Source of the DNA: a virus
Direction: 5' to 3' (one strand)
DNA length: 64,000 nt
Virus record (IMG/VR): IMGVR_UViG_3300037010_002253
Coordinates: 17,363 to 81,362 of that record
Shown here: positions 21,439 through 29,418 of the stretch, one piece after another
Layout of the letters: every line of letters starts with the position of its first letter
Numbering within the stretch: position 1 is the first letter of the stretch
The notes under the pieces: model-generated
Databases searched by the model: none
What the model saw: only the letters and a program-made list of their open reading frames with translations
Told to the model about the DNA's origin: nothing
Program-made: the position numbers and the translations under genes

Positions 21439-22011
21439 TCACCGACGCGCGGATTTCCGCTGGTCGGAGCCTTGAACCTCGAACAAACGCACCATCTCGC
21501 TCAGAAGCGACGTGATTGACGACCCGTACACGGTAGATAGCGTCTCGTCTTCTCCGGTTCCTTTCAGCTTGAGGTTGGTGGTGATGTGGGTGAGAAGCTC
21601 TCGTTCACTTCTCGCCCGCAAGATCCTGCCGAGCTTGTACGCCGCCTGTTCGTGCAGCTTCCCACCGCGGTACTCCTTCCCGAGATCGTTGATGACGAGC
21701 CAGGGGGTCGTCTCGAACGTCTTGTTGTAGGAGTAGCCGCGAAAGGGGTCGCGCAGGGGTGCAGCGCCGACCACGTACCTATCGAACATGTCCGGTGCCG
21801 TGATGAACTCGTAGTCCTGGCCGTGGTGTTCCTTCCACCACCTAGTGAGCGCAGCCATCGCCCACGTCTTCCCGATCCCCGGTGGACCTGCGAGGAGGAG
21901 TCCCTTGTCTTGGGGGCTCCCCGCGAAGTCCACCACCATCCTGAACTGGTCCTCGTCGAGGCCGTCCAGTTTCGCCCCGCGGAATCGCTGGGGCACGCGC
22001 AGGATCATCAC
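21439..22011 (-). CDS. DnaC/IstB-type AAA+ helicase loader
   Basis: 190 residues. Walker A GPPGIGKTW (42-50) and Walker B TPWLVINDLGKEY, with the sensor region HITTNL, match DnaC/DnaI/IstB ATPases that load the replicative helicase. A GTG at 22011 (overlaps the upstream stop) or the ATG at 22008 may start it. The only other transposition-type partner of IstB (IstA) is absent, so helicase loading is preferred. Confidence 0.88.
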   Translation of the reverse strand: MMILRVPQRFRGAKLDGLDEDQFRMVVDFAGSPQDKGLLLAGPPGIGKTWAMAALTRWWKEHHGQDYEFITAPDMFDRYVVGAAPLRDPFRGYSYNKTFETTPWLVINDLGKEYRGGKLHEQAAYKLGRILRARSERELLTHITTNLKLKGTGEDETLSTVYGSSITSLLSEMVRLFEVQGSDQRKSARR

Positions 22012-22505
22012 AGGATGATCTCCTCGTAAGCGCTGGTCTCGCTACGCGGACCAGACCACTCGGACTGCTCCCCCGCCTGCTTGCGCCGCGTCTCCTCAAC
22101 GCGAGACATCGCGGGGATGACGAAGCGAACGTAGTTCGTTTCGTGCAGCAGGAACCCGAGAAGGTCGCCGTTCACCCACCGAAGGTGCTGCGAGAACACC
22201 GCGTCGATGGCTGCACACGCCGTCTCCGCCCCCTCGCGCTGTACCAGGGACGCGACCCCCCGCAACGCGCTTTGGAGGGCCACGGGTCCAGCAGGCCACG
22301 CCCGCTTGAACCTGTTCTCGTAGCCCCCGATGTACCGACCGAGGACCGCCACCGTGGGCCAGTCCTTCGTCGGCGTCGCCGCCATCTCCGCCGCGATCCG
22401 CTTCGCGTTCCCCGCGGTGGGCTTGGAGAAGAAAACGTCCGACCAATCAGAGTCGGACGGCTTCACTTCCGCGGTCTGCTTGGGTCGCCGAAACTTCCAC
22501 CTCAT
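22008..22505 (-). CDS. Hypothetical replication-linked protein
   Basis: 165 residues with a basic start (MRWKFRRPKQ) and a helical body containing WPTVAVLGRYIGGYENRFKR. It is coupled to the helicase loader (GTGA overlap), the position often held by a primosome or replication-initiation partner in phages. No family is recognised, so the link rests on context. Confidence 0.6.
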   Translation of the reverse strand: MRWKFRRPKQTAEVKPSDSDWSDVFFSKPTAGNAKRIAAEMAATPTKDWPTVAVLGRYIGGYENRFKRAWPAGPVALQSALRGVASLVQREGAETACAAIDAVFSQHLRWVNGDLLGFLLHETNYVRFVIPAMSRVEETRRKQAGEQSEWSGPRSETSAYEEIIL

Positions 22506-22541
22506 GCGTGCCTCCGTCTCCCGGATTCTACACGCAGTAGG

Positions 22542-22910
22542 TCAGCTCTTGGTCGACGCCGCGAGGGTCTTGAGAAGCTCCTGCAACTCCACGGACTTGT
22601 CGACGAGCAGCGTCGTCGACATGTCGTAGACCTTCTCGAACTCGGCCTTGTTCGCCTCAGGATCGTTGAGCTTGCACACGACCGGGTACTCGCTGAACCC
22701 GATCTCGATGCCGACGCTCTGGAAGTTCTTGCTGAGTTTCACGCTGGGGATGCAGCGGATGGATCCGTACCGCTCACCCTCCTTGAGGTCGGGCAGCTCC
22801 ACCGGGATCTGTGTCTCCTTTTCCTCCTCGTGGACGGGCACGGTCGCGCCATCCACCCGCTTCGTGATGGTCGCCTTGGTCGTCTGCGTCGCGATCTTCT
22901 TGACGGGCAT
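22542..22910 (-). CDS. Hypothetical protein
   Basis: 122 residues from ATG 22910 (AGGAG six bases upstream). A basic Thr/Lys-rich N-terminus is followed by a compact beta-rich region (YGSIRCIPSVKLSKNFQSVG) and a C-terminal helix. The layout resembles phage proteins of unknown function near SSB and recombination genes. A single cysteine pair is present. Role unknown. Confidence 0.65.
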   Translation of the reverse strand: MPVKKIATQTTKATITKRVDGATVPVHEEEKETQIPVELPDLKEGERYGSIRCIPSVKLSKNFQSVGIEIGFSEYPVVCKLNDPEANKAEFEKVYDMSTTLLVDKSVELQELLKTLAASTKS

Positions 22911-23132
22911 CTTCTTCTCCTGCGAAGGGAACCGTTTCCCTTCCACTCAATCGTCCACCCTACTACAGGAAACGACCGACTAGAACAACAAAACGAAGAG
23001 GCTCACTTGTTCCATGTCGTTTTCATCCGCCGCAAATCGGGTGTTGAGCCCGGCCACCCTCGCGCGCGCGCGTCAGAGTCTCTCCGGATCCGGATCTGAG
23101 AACTCTGACGCCTGCGCGTCCGCGCGCGAGGC
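22911..23132 (-). promoter_or_regulatory. Intergenic region with a large inverted repeat
   Basis: 222 nt without a gene. The 23058-23131 part folds into an extended hairpin. The 22947-23000 part is richer in A/T on the minus strand and may hold a promoter for the 22542-22910 gene and those downstream; no clear consensus boxes are visible. Confidence 0.3.
23058..23131 (-). terminator. Large two-part hairpin with alternating CG run
   Basis: An outer 11-bp stem (CCTCGCGCGCG with its complement at 23121-23131), an inner 10-bp stem (GCGTCAGAGT at 23070-23079 with 23102-23111), a TCTC/GAGA step and a CCGGATCCGG palindrome at the tip. It starts two bases beyond the upstream stop codon. No U-tract follows, so it may be a terminator, mRNA-end protector or structured RNA. 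Confidence 0.4.
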
Positions 23133-23540
23133 TCACCCGTCCTTGTACTGGCGGGAGAGGACCTCGATGGGTGTGGGAATGAGATCGGCTTCCTTGACAC
23201 GCTCCTGCTTGGCCGTCGCGTCCTTCACCGCTTGATGGTTCGCTTTCGCTTCGCGGGCCAGCTCCTCGCCCGCGCGCTTCACGTCCTCCTCGCTGAGCAG
23301 CCCCTTGTTTTGGAGCACGCGCACGACGACGTTCATGGTGTTCCAGGAGGCGATGATCTGGTGCTGCCACGCCACGAGGTCCGACTTGAACGAGTTGAGG
23401 TGGCGCTCGAGGCCGGTGTTGAGGTGGTTCCCGAAGGCCCACAGGTCCGAGACGAGGATGGCGGCGTGGGGGTTCTTGAACTTCGAGGGGAGGTTGTTGT
23501 GGGCTTCGGAGTCAGTCTTGTCGATCGTGTGCGGGGGCAT
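23133..23540 (-). CDS. Hypothetical helical protein
   Basis: 135 residues, ATG with AAGGAG upstream. Mostly helical, including SDLVAWQHQIIASWNTM and a charged C-terminal helix EELAREAKANHQAVKDATA. It could form a coiled-coil oligomer. No family is recognised; it follows a MerR-like gene in the early transcript. Confidence 0.65.
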   Translation of the reverse strand: MPPHTIDKTDSEAHNNLPSKFKNPHAAILVSDLWAFGNHLNTGLERHLNSFKSDLVAWQHQIIASWNTMNVVVRVLQNKGLLSEEDVKRAGEELAREAKANHQAVKDATAKQERVKEADLIPTPIEVLSRQYKDG

Positions 23541-23958
23541 CGAACTCTCCTTGGTCGTTGATGACGATGGTGCTGGCGTACCAGACGGAGCGGATCTCTT
23601 CGCAATACTTCTCGAATACTTCTGTGTTCTGGAAGAACTTCTGCCCCTTCCATCGGAGGAAAATGAGGCGATTGATGTTGACGATCTGAGTCCCGGAGTA
23701 GTGGCGCTTGTTGTTCCCGAGGTCGAAGAGGGGCGGAGGGATCTTCTTATCCCGCTCCAGCTCCCTCACCGTCACGACCGCGCGATCCATCGCCTCCGCG
23801 AGGACGCCGATCTTGAATAGCTCCACTTGTTTGTCCGCGACTTGGTACACCTTGCCGACCCGCTGGACGGAGACCAAGGGCACCTTCTTGTTGTGGTAGT
23901 ACGCAGAGGGTGTGCCCTCCGCGAACTTGTTTCTGTCCTTTTTGATGAGCTGGATCAT
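23512..23958 (-). CDS. MerR-like helix-turn-helix protein
   Basis: 148 residues from ATG 23958, overlapping the helicase stop (ATGA). Residues 45-95 carry the winged-helix pattern of MerR-family and excisionase-like proteins: FKIGVLAEAMDRAVVTVREL, then DKKIPPPLF and KRHYSGTQIVNINRLI. It is a candidate DNA-binding regulator of phage transcription, possibly acting on the dyad upstream of the helicase gene. There is no obvious effector domain. Confidence 0.75.
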   Translation of the reverse strand: MIQLIKKDRNKFAEGTPSAYYHNKKVPLVSVQRVGKVYQVADKQVELFKIGVLAEAMDRAVVTVRELERDKKIPPPLFDLGNNKRHYSGTQIVNINRLIFLRWKGQKFFQNTEVFEKYCEEIRSVWYASTIVINDQGEFDAPAHDRQD

Positions 23959-25382
23959 CGCTGCGCTTGTCCTTTCCTGATCTCGTTGACCTCGAAGTTG
24001 TCCTGCCGAAGCAGGCGCCGCATCTTCCGCCCGAGTCCGCGGATGATGCCGATGTCGTCCTCGAACACGAAGACGAGAGGATCCTTCTTCCCTTCCGCCT
24101 CGCGGAGGATGCGGCCAAGCGACTGGCGAAGCCGCCCTTCCCCAGTGAACGGGACGAGGATGAACAGCGTGTCGAGCGCGACACGGTCCAGCCCTTCCTT
24201 CGCGAGGTGTTGGGTCGCGAAAACGACCTGCTTCTTGAGGGCGTTGCGCCGCTCGTCCTGGTCCATCGCCCCGACGTGCAGCGCCTTGGAGGCCGCGCGA
24301 CAGTTGTCGTTCAACCAGTGAAGCTGTGTGAGCCGCTCGCCAAGGACGAGGATGGTGCGCCCCTTCGCAATCGCCCTGTCCAGCCACTCGAGGATCAGCT
24401 CGTTCCGCGCCTCCACGTCGCAAAGCCAGGTCGTCAACTTCGCGAGGTTGACGTTCCCCCGGTAAGTGAACTTGCTCTGATCCACGCGGATGCCCGTCTC
24501 CACGAAGTAGACGGTGGGGACGAGGGCCTGCGACAGGTCCTCGAAGACGACCTCGCCAAGGTGCAGGCGGAACATCCGGTCGTTCCCATCCTCGCGCTTC
24601 ACGGTGGCGCTGAGTCCCCACCGCTCCGCAGGGAAGAGGGGCGCGGCGCGGGAGAAGAGGTCAGACCCGAGGCGATGGGTCTCATCAAAGATGACGAGGC
24701 GCCAGTAGTTGTAGAACTCCTCGCTGTACTCCTTCATGCAGATGGAGTGCAGCATCCCGACCGCGATGGGGCAGCCTCGCCACTTCTCGGTCGCCGCCTG
24801 GACGTGCCCGATCTCGTCGTCGCGAAGTCCGTAGAACTGCTTGATCCGCTCCCGCCACTGGTCCATCAGCGCGTTCGTGTGGACGATGATGAGGATGGGG
24901 AAGCGATCTCCTTCGTGCGCAGCGCACAGGGAAACGATCGTCTTTCCTTTCCCACAGGACAGCGCCAGAATCTTGTCTTCCTCGTCCTTGAGGAGCGCCG
25001 CGACCGCGTCGGCTTGGATCTGGTCGCGCAGGACGACGTGGTGGGGGAAGCGGGCTCGACGCTCCATCCGCCGGAGTCGACCCGTCCGGTCAACGAACGC
25101 GCCCGGGTGTGGGCGCGTGTCGTACACGGGAGGGGGCAGGTCAGTGGTGAGGGAGATCTTGTAGTGACGGGGGACCAGCAGCGCGCCGGGGACCTCGCGG
25201 TACATCTCGACGGCGGCCACCATCCCCGCCGACCCGTACCCGGCGTGCTGACGCGCGAAGAACGCGCCGTTCGAGACCGTCAGCTCGGTCTTGGTCTGAT
25301 GCGGGTCGATGTACTGGACCGGAACCCTCGTCAGGGCTCCGATCTGGATGCCAGCGTCACCTACACGGAATCGGAGTTTCAT
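23955..25382 (-). CDS. SF2 DNA helicase (UvsW/XPB-like)
   Basis: 475 residues. Motif I SCGKGKT (142-148), motif II IFDETHRLGS (DETH at 233-236), motif III GLSAT, and motif VI-like GEGRLRQSLGRILREAEG with a terminal Arg finger region mark superfamily 2. The N-terminal 110 residues are extra and basic. By analogy with UvsW and XPB it remodels recombination or replication intermediates. It is the first gene downstream of the putative operator and promoter at 25383-25492. Confidence 0.88.
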   Translation of the reverse strand: MKLRFRVGDAGIQIGALTRVPVQYIDPHQTKTELTVSNGAFFARQHAGYGSAGMVAAVEMYREVPGALLVPRHYKISLTTDLPPPVYDTRPHPGAFVDRTGRLRRMERRARFPHHVVLRDQIQADAVAALLKDEEDKILALSCGKGKTIVSLCAAHEGDRFPILIIVHTNALMDQWRERIKQFYGLRDDEIGHVQAATEKWRGCPIAVGMLHSICMKEYSEEFYNYWRLVIFDETHRLGSDLFSRAAPLFPAERWGLSATVKREDGNDRMFRLHLGEVVFEDLSQALVPTVYFVETGIRVDQSKFTYRGNVNLAKLTTWLCDVEARNELILEWLDRAIAKGRTILVLGERLTQLHWLNDNCRAASKALHVGAMDQDERRNALKKQVVFATQHLAKEGLDRVALDTLFILVPFTGEGRLRQSLGRILREAEGKKDPLVFVFEDDIGIIRGLGRKMRRLLRQDNFEVNEIRKGQAQR

Positions 25383-25405
25383 GGTCCCTTGTACTCCTCG
25401 GCCGC

Positions 25406-25433
25406 TTCGAGTAACCCCTATCGGTTACTCGAA
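25406..25433. promoter_or_regulatory. Dyad operator with GGTTAC half-sites
   Basis: TTCGAGTAACC, a 6-nt spacer and GGTTACTCGAA form a perfect 11-bp inverted repeat. A third GGTTAC occurs at 25445-25450. The dyad sits 24 nt before the helicase start and downstream of two TTGAC boxes, as expected for a repressor or activator site. It could also act as an RNA hairpin. Confidence 0.5.
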
Positions 25434-25437
25434 ACGT

Positions 25438-25472
25438 CGTCAAGGGTTACAGGGGACCACGGACGGAGTCAA
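25438..25472 (-). promoter_or_regulatory. Candidate promoter(s) for the early gene block
   Basis: Minus-strand TTGACT (25472-25467) preceded by the A/T-rich AACTTTTTCTA, and TTGACG (25443-25438), are good -35 matches. The -10 elements at 17 nt (TAACCC, TAGGGG) are poor, so activation or phage-specific recognition is likely. The 110-nt gap divides late virion genes from DNA-metabolism genes. Confidence 0.4.
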
Positions 25473-25492
25473 TAGAAAAAGTTCACTTCTGC

Positions 25493-25708
25493 TCAGGTCT
25501 TCACGGGGGTCTCCGGCGCCTGGATCTGAGGGTCCTCGCGCTTCACCCCGGCGGCGAAGTACCCGGTCCCACCCGACCCGATCGCGGTGAGGAGGCCGGC
25601 GAGGGTGAGGAGCCACGCGGGTCCACCCGTCATCTGGGCGATGAGGGAGAGGATCGTGCCGAGGGCAGCGATCCCGCCGAAGAGGGTCGTCCTGTTGTCG
25701 TTCTTCAT
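25493..25708 (-). CDS. Holin candidate with two membrane segments
   Basis: 71 residues from ATG 25708 (AGGAG upstream). Two hydrophobic stretches (TLFGGIAALGTILSLIA and WLLTLAGLLTAIGSGG) separated by a short MTGGP turn, with charged ends, give the small two-helix layout of class II holins. It is the last gene of the late region. No endolysin lies beside it, so holin is an inference from topology and position. Confidence 0.65.
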   Translation of the reverse strand: MKNDNRTTLFGGIAALGTILSLIAQMTGGPAWLLTLAGLLTAIGSGGTGYFAAGVKREDPQIQAPETPVKT

Positions 25709-25721
25709 GGAAAAGAGACTC

Positions 25722-26324
25722 CTATTGCTTCTCCCCCAGCCAGCGCCGGAGGTCGGTGATGTTGAGGTTCGCCTGTGCAGGGACACGGAACCGCCGGTCC
25801 AGCATCACGCTGGGAAGGAAGATCCGCACCATCGCTCCTTGGGGTAGCTCGAGTTGCCAGGCCCCGGTGTCGGGGTCCACCTGAACCTGGCTCTTCTCGT
25901 TCCGCACCATCGCCCCGCCCAGGATCGCGGAGGACTCCTGGCCGATGGTCTCGACGATGATGGTGTCGGAGGTGGGCTGTCCACCCACGTCGCGCATGTA
26001 CCCGCTGACCATGCAGGTCAGGATGGAGGGCCCGGCAGGACGCTCCAGGGGGGTCAGGACGGCCGTGCCGATCATGGGGGTGACGGGAGGGTCTCCGAGG
26101 TCTGCGACGACGTCCAGGGTGCCCCGGCGCTCCTGGTAGCCGGCCTTCGTCGCCAGGTACGCGACCACGCCCGCGGGAACGGTCCCCGTGAAGGTCGCGA
26201 CCCCGTCGGAGCCGGTCATCTTCGCCCCGTACAGCGCCCCGTCGAGGGGGTCGTGTAGGGTGACGATCGCGCCACGCATGGGGTCGCCGTTCGGGTCCAG
26301 CACCGTCAAGACAACGGATTCCAT
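25722..26324 (-). CDS. Tail-associated protein with Ig-like carboxypeptidase-regulatory domains
   Basis: 200 residues. Two repeats of the type LTVLDPNGDPMRGAIVTL...GVATFTGTVPAGV and GYMRDVGGQPTSDTIIVE resemble carboxypeptidase-regulatory-like/Cna-B beta-sandwich domains, common on phage virions for surface binding. The C-terminal VPAQANLNITDLRRWL is conserved-looking and may dock to the neighbour. Directly downstream of the tailspike gene, so a tail or fibre accessory. Confidence 0.7.
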   Translation of the reverse strand: MESVVLTVLDPNGDPMRGAIVTLHDPLDGALYGAKMTGSDGVATFTGTVPAGVVAYLATKAGYQERRGTLDVVADLGDPPVTPMIGTAVLTPLERPAGPSILTCMVSGYMRDVGGQPTSDTIIVETIGQESSAILGGAMVRNEKSQVQVDPDTGAWQLELPQGAMVRIFLPSVMLDRRFRVPAQANLNITDLRRWLGEKQ

Positions 26325-26334
26325 TGCGGCCTCC

Positions 26335-29300
26335 TCAGATGTCGAGCACGCCGACGTTGTGGATCATCTTCTCGGCGCTGGTGAACTCTCGGTTCGCCTG
26401 TCCGATGGTAGACGGAGGCGCGCCGGTGACGACGTACCCCGTCTCTGCCCCCCTCGGTCCGTTGACGCCCCAGGACGTGAGCGTGATGGACAGCTTCCCG
26501 CTGACCCCGAGGTCGTTGCCGTGGAAGACGCCCGTGTACGCCTCCGCGCCCGCCTGGCCGAGCTGGACCTCGTACGTCCCGTTCCCCTTGCACACGTTTC
26601 CGATGAGGGTGGGGCCCTCCTCAGACGACGTCCATGTCGCCGGCTGGTAGTTGATCCCGACGCCGGTATTGCCCTCGCACACGTTCCCCTGAAGCAGAAC
26701 GCTCCCCATCACCTTCGGGTGTGCTCCGCTGTGGTCCCCACGGATGTTGATCCCATTGCCCGCGTTGTCGCAGAAGCGGCTACCGCGGATGACGAGACGG
26801 TCGAGCGCCACGGTCCCGACATTCGCGCCACCATCATAGAAGTGGAAGCCGTCACCTCCCATGTCGCTCGCCTCGCACCTGTCGAGGGTGATGCCAGAGG
26901 TGAGGAAGGTGGGGGAGTCGGCGGTCGCGTCGAGAACGTAGAACCCGCGGTGCGTGGCGGTCGTGGTGAACCCGCGCGCGGTGCAGTCGACCAAGGTCAG
27001 TTTCCCGTTGGGTCGCAAGAGGAAGACACCCCAGTCACAGGCCACGCCGCCAGCACCCGGGGTCTTCTCGAAGACGACATTACGGATGCTTCCCTTGTAC
27101 GTCTTCGCGGCCGCCCACAGCGCCGATTGGAACGCGACGCGGTAGTGGGGTGTGGCGATGTTCGTGGTGTAGACCCAGTCGAGGGCGTACACCCCGTTCA
27201 CGTCAAACGTCTCCGCCGCGCAGAGCATCTCACCGGACCGCCCGTTCATCACGCACGTCGGGAAGTGAACGTTTCGCATGACGAGGTGGGGCGTACTCAG
27301 GATGAACAGCGCGCCGCTCGTCCCGTTCCATCCGGTAACCGCAGGCCCCTCGCCGTAGTCGACGGAGGAGGTCCCTTCGTACCCTAGGAGCACATCGTCG
27401 AGAACGATTTGGCGCACTCGGGGCGCCGCGGACGCCGCAGAGGGGAGGCCGAGCGTGAAGGGAGTGATCGACGACGAGGCCGTCACCTTCCACTGGCCAC
27501 CACGGATGGCGAGCGTACCGATGTCGATATAGTCACCTGTGCCGTTCTGGGGGAGGAAGAGGAGCGTACCCACGCCGCCCATCGCATTCGCCGTCACGAA
27601 GCAGTGCGCGAACGTGATGTCGTGCAGGAGGGTGTTCCCAGCATGGCCGGTCCAGGGGTACAGACCGAGCACGCCGACGTTCGTCGTCGGGTTGCCCGCG
27701 GTCGCTGTCGTTGTCCCGAGGAGGAACTTGCACTGCTCGAACCTCACGCCGCGGAGGACCGCCGGATTCGTGGCGAGGACCGTCTCGCGCACCTCGACAG
27801 GAGCGCAGGACGCTCCAGACGTGTCGAAGAGACAGTCGCGGAAAACGTAGCCGAACGCTTCCGCATTCGCGTAGATGCAGTTGTTCTCTAGGCAGACGCA
27901 CGCGCTACTCGAGGTCGCCACGAAGGACGACCGCCACGCCGACACGCGGCCGGAAGAGAAGTCCACCCCCACCACGGAGATAGATGGCATGACGGTCTGG
28001 TCGACGAAGATGCAGTCCTCCAGCACCACACGCCCGGACGTGTACACCCCCACGGTGCCTGTGGAGCCCCTGGTGACGCGCACGCCCTTGAGGTGAATGC
28101 AGCACAGGTGGTCCGACGTGATGCCGGGGCCGCTCGTGTTGTTTCGCAGGGTCACGTCAAGCCCACCAGTCCCTTCAATGGTGAGCGTCGCCTCCCCAGC
28201 GAACCCGAGCCCCTGCACAGCTAGGTCGAGGTTGTAAGTACCCGCCTTCACTTGGATAACGCACGATGCCTGCGTAGCCACGGTCAGGTAGTTCTTCCAC
28301 CACGCGACCGCAGCGATGAGCCCGTCCGCGCCGTTGAAGTCGCCGAACGTCTTGTTGCCATCACCGACGGTGATGCACCAGCGCCCGTTGATCATCTTGA
28401 AGATGGAAGGTGGGCGCGTCTCCGTCGTGTTCTTGATCCCGATACCACCGAGGCGAAGGTACTGGTCACCTTCCGCCATCCCTGGGCCAGTCAGAGGCAC
28501 GTACGCTTCGCCGCTCACGCTCTCCGTGCCCGCGATCCCGTAGTCGCGAAACTGCATCGGGCTGAGGGGAGACTCCAGGCGCGTGTCGCCGTCACCCAGG
28601 TGGTTGACGGCGAGGGCAACTTCCGAGTGGTCGCCGTCTCGGTTGAAGCGCACCTGGAACACACCGTCGGGGCCGAGAGACCCGTCGGGGTCGACGTCTA
28701 CGGTGAGCAGCTTCGCTTTCGGAAGCAGCACCCCATCCGGGGTTTCGAGGATGGTAGAGACGAGAGCCTTCACTTTGAAGTCGACCTGGCGGGTGACCTC
28801 CGCCATCAGGGACGCGGGGAGGAGCTTGCGCTCGTCCACGATGTCACCATCCGCCACCACGTTGGAGGTGCGGGTGATGGTCGCGAGGAGGTAGGTCTTC
28901 GTGCCGCCCGCCCACAACTCATCCGAACTGCTCACCGGGATCGCCGCGTTGACCGTGTTCCCGATCGTCCACTGAAGCACACGCCTTCGCGTCGTCTCGC
29001 CCAACTGGGGGAGCTGCGCCGGGTCCGCGATCTCGGTTTCCTGGACGGCGAGGAAGACGCGCACGGTCTCGGTCCCCGCCACCCACGCAGGGCTCAGGGT
29101 GTACGCCGCCGAGGCGTCGGCCTGGCGGATGCTGTGACCGTCCGCGAGGAGGAAGCCGGTACCGATCTGAACGACTTCACCACCGGCGGCCGTGATCTTG
29201 AACCCGTCGTCGCTCGAACCGGGGGACAGGTTCCCGGTCGCCGCCACGGTCTGCTGCGCCGCCGTGAAGATCGCGCGAACGGCGAGTACTCGCAGGACGT

Positions 29301-29406
29301 CTTGGAACTCGTTCAGCTCGAAGTCGCAGACATCCCGGCCACGCTGGAAGATGACCTTGACGTGGTTGGCTGCCTCATTGAAAGAGTCCTTGATCGTATC
29401 CGCCAT
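26335..29406 (-). CDS. Tailspike with right-handed beta-helix
   Basis: 1023 residues. The N-terminal 250 residues look like a baseplate-attachment region (ADTIKDSFNEAANHVKVIF). From about 370 onward, many short beta rungs with the Asn/Gly turns of pectate-lyase-like helices appear (LKGVRVTRGS, VVLEDCIFVD, LDRLVIRGSRFCDNAGNG). This is typical of phage tailspikes that bind or cleave surface glycans; catalytic residues cannot be picked by eye. It ends the baseplate cluster. Confidence 0.85.
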   Translation of the reverse strand: MADTIKDSFNEAANHVKVIFQRGRDVCDFELNEFQDVLRVLAVRAIFTAAQQTVAATGNLSPGSSDDGFKITAAGGEVVQIGTGFLLADGHSIRQADASAAYTLSPAWVAGTETVRVFLAVQETEIADPAQLPQLGETTRRRVLQWTIGNTVNAAIPVSSSDELWAGGTKTYLLATITRTSNVVADGDIVDERKLLPASLMAEVTRQVDFKVKALVSTILETPDGVLLPKAKLLTVDVDPDGSLGPDGVFQVRFNRDGDHSEVALAVNHLGDGDTRLESPLSPMQFRDYGIAGTESVSGEAYVPLTGPGMAEGDQYLRLGGIGIKNTTETRPPSIFKMINGRWCITVGDGNKTFGDFNGADGLIAAVAWWKNYLTVATQASCVIQVKAGTYNLDLAVQGLGFAGEATLTIEGTGGLDVTLRNNTSGPGITSDHLCCIHLKGVRVTRGSTGTVGVYTSGRVVLEDCIFVDQTVMPSISVVGVDFSSGRVSAWRSSFVATSSSACVCLENNCIYANAEAFGYVFRDCLFDTSGASCAPVEVRETVLATNPAVLRGVRFEQCKFLLGTTTATAGNPTTNVGVLGLYPWTGHAGNTLLHDITFAHCFVTANAMGGVGTLLFLPQNGTGDYIDIGTLAIRGGQWKVTASSSITPFTLGLPSAASAAPRVRQIVLDDVLLGYEGTSSVDYGEGPAVTGWNGTSGALFILSTPHLVMRNVHFPTCVMNGRSGEMLCAAETFDVNGVYALDWVYTTNIATPHYRVAFQSALWAAAKTYKGSIRNVVFEKTPGAGGVACDWGVFLLRPNGKLTLVDCTARGFTTTATHRGFYVLDATADSPTFLTSGITLDRCEASDMGGDGFHFYDGGANVGTVALDRLVIRGSRFCDNAGNGINIRGDHSGAHPKVMGSVLLQGNVCEGNTGVGINYQPATWTSSEEGPTLIGNVCKGNGTYEVQLGQAGAEAYTGVFHGNDLGVSGKLSITLTSWGVNGPRGAETGYVVTGAPPSTIGQANREFTSAEKMIHNVGVLDI

Positions 29407-29418
29407 TTTGCTCTCCGT

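Noticed and set aside
21439-22011. IstB transposition protein of an insertion sequence
   Set aside because: No IstA partner, terminal repeats or target duplication; replication genes surround it, so a DnaC-type loader fits.
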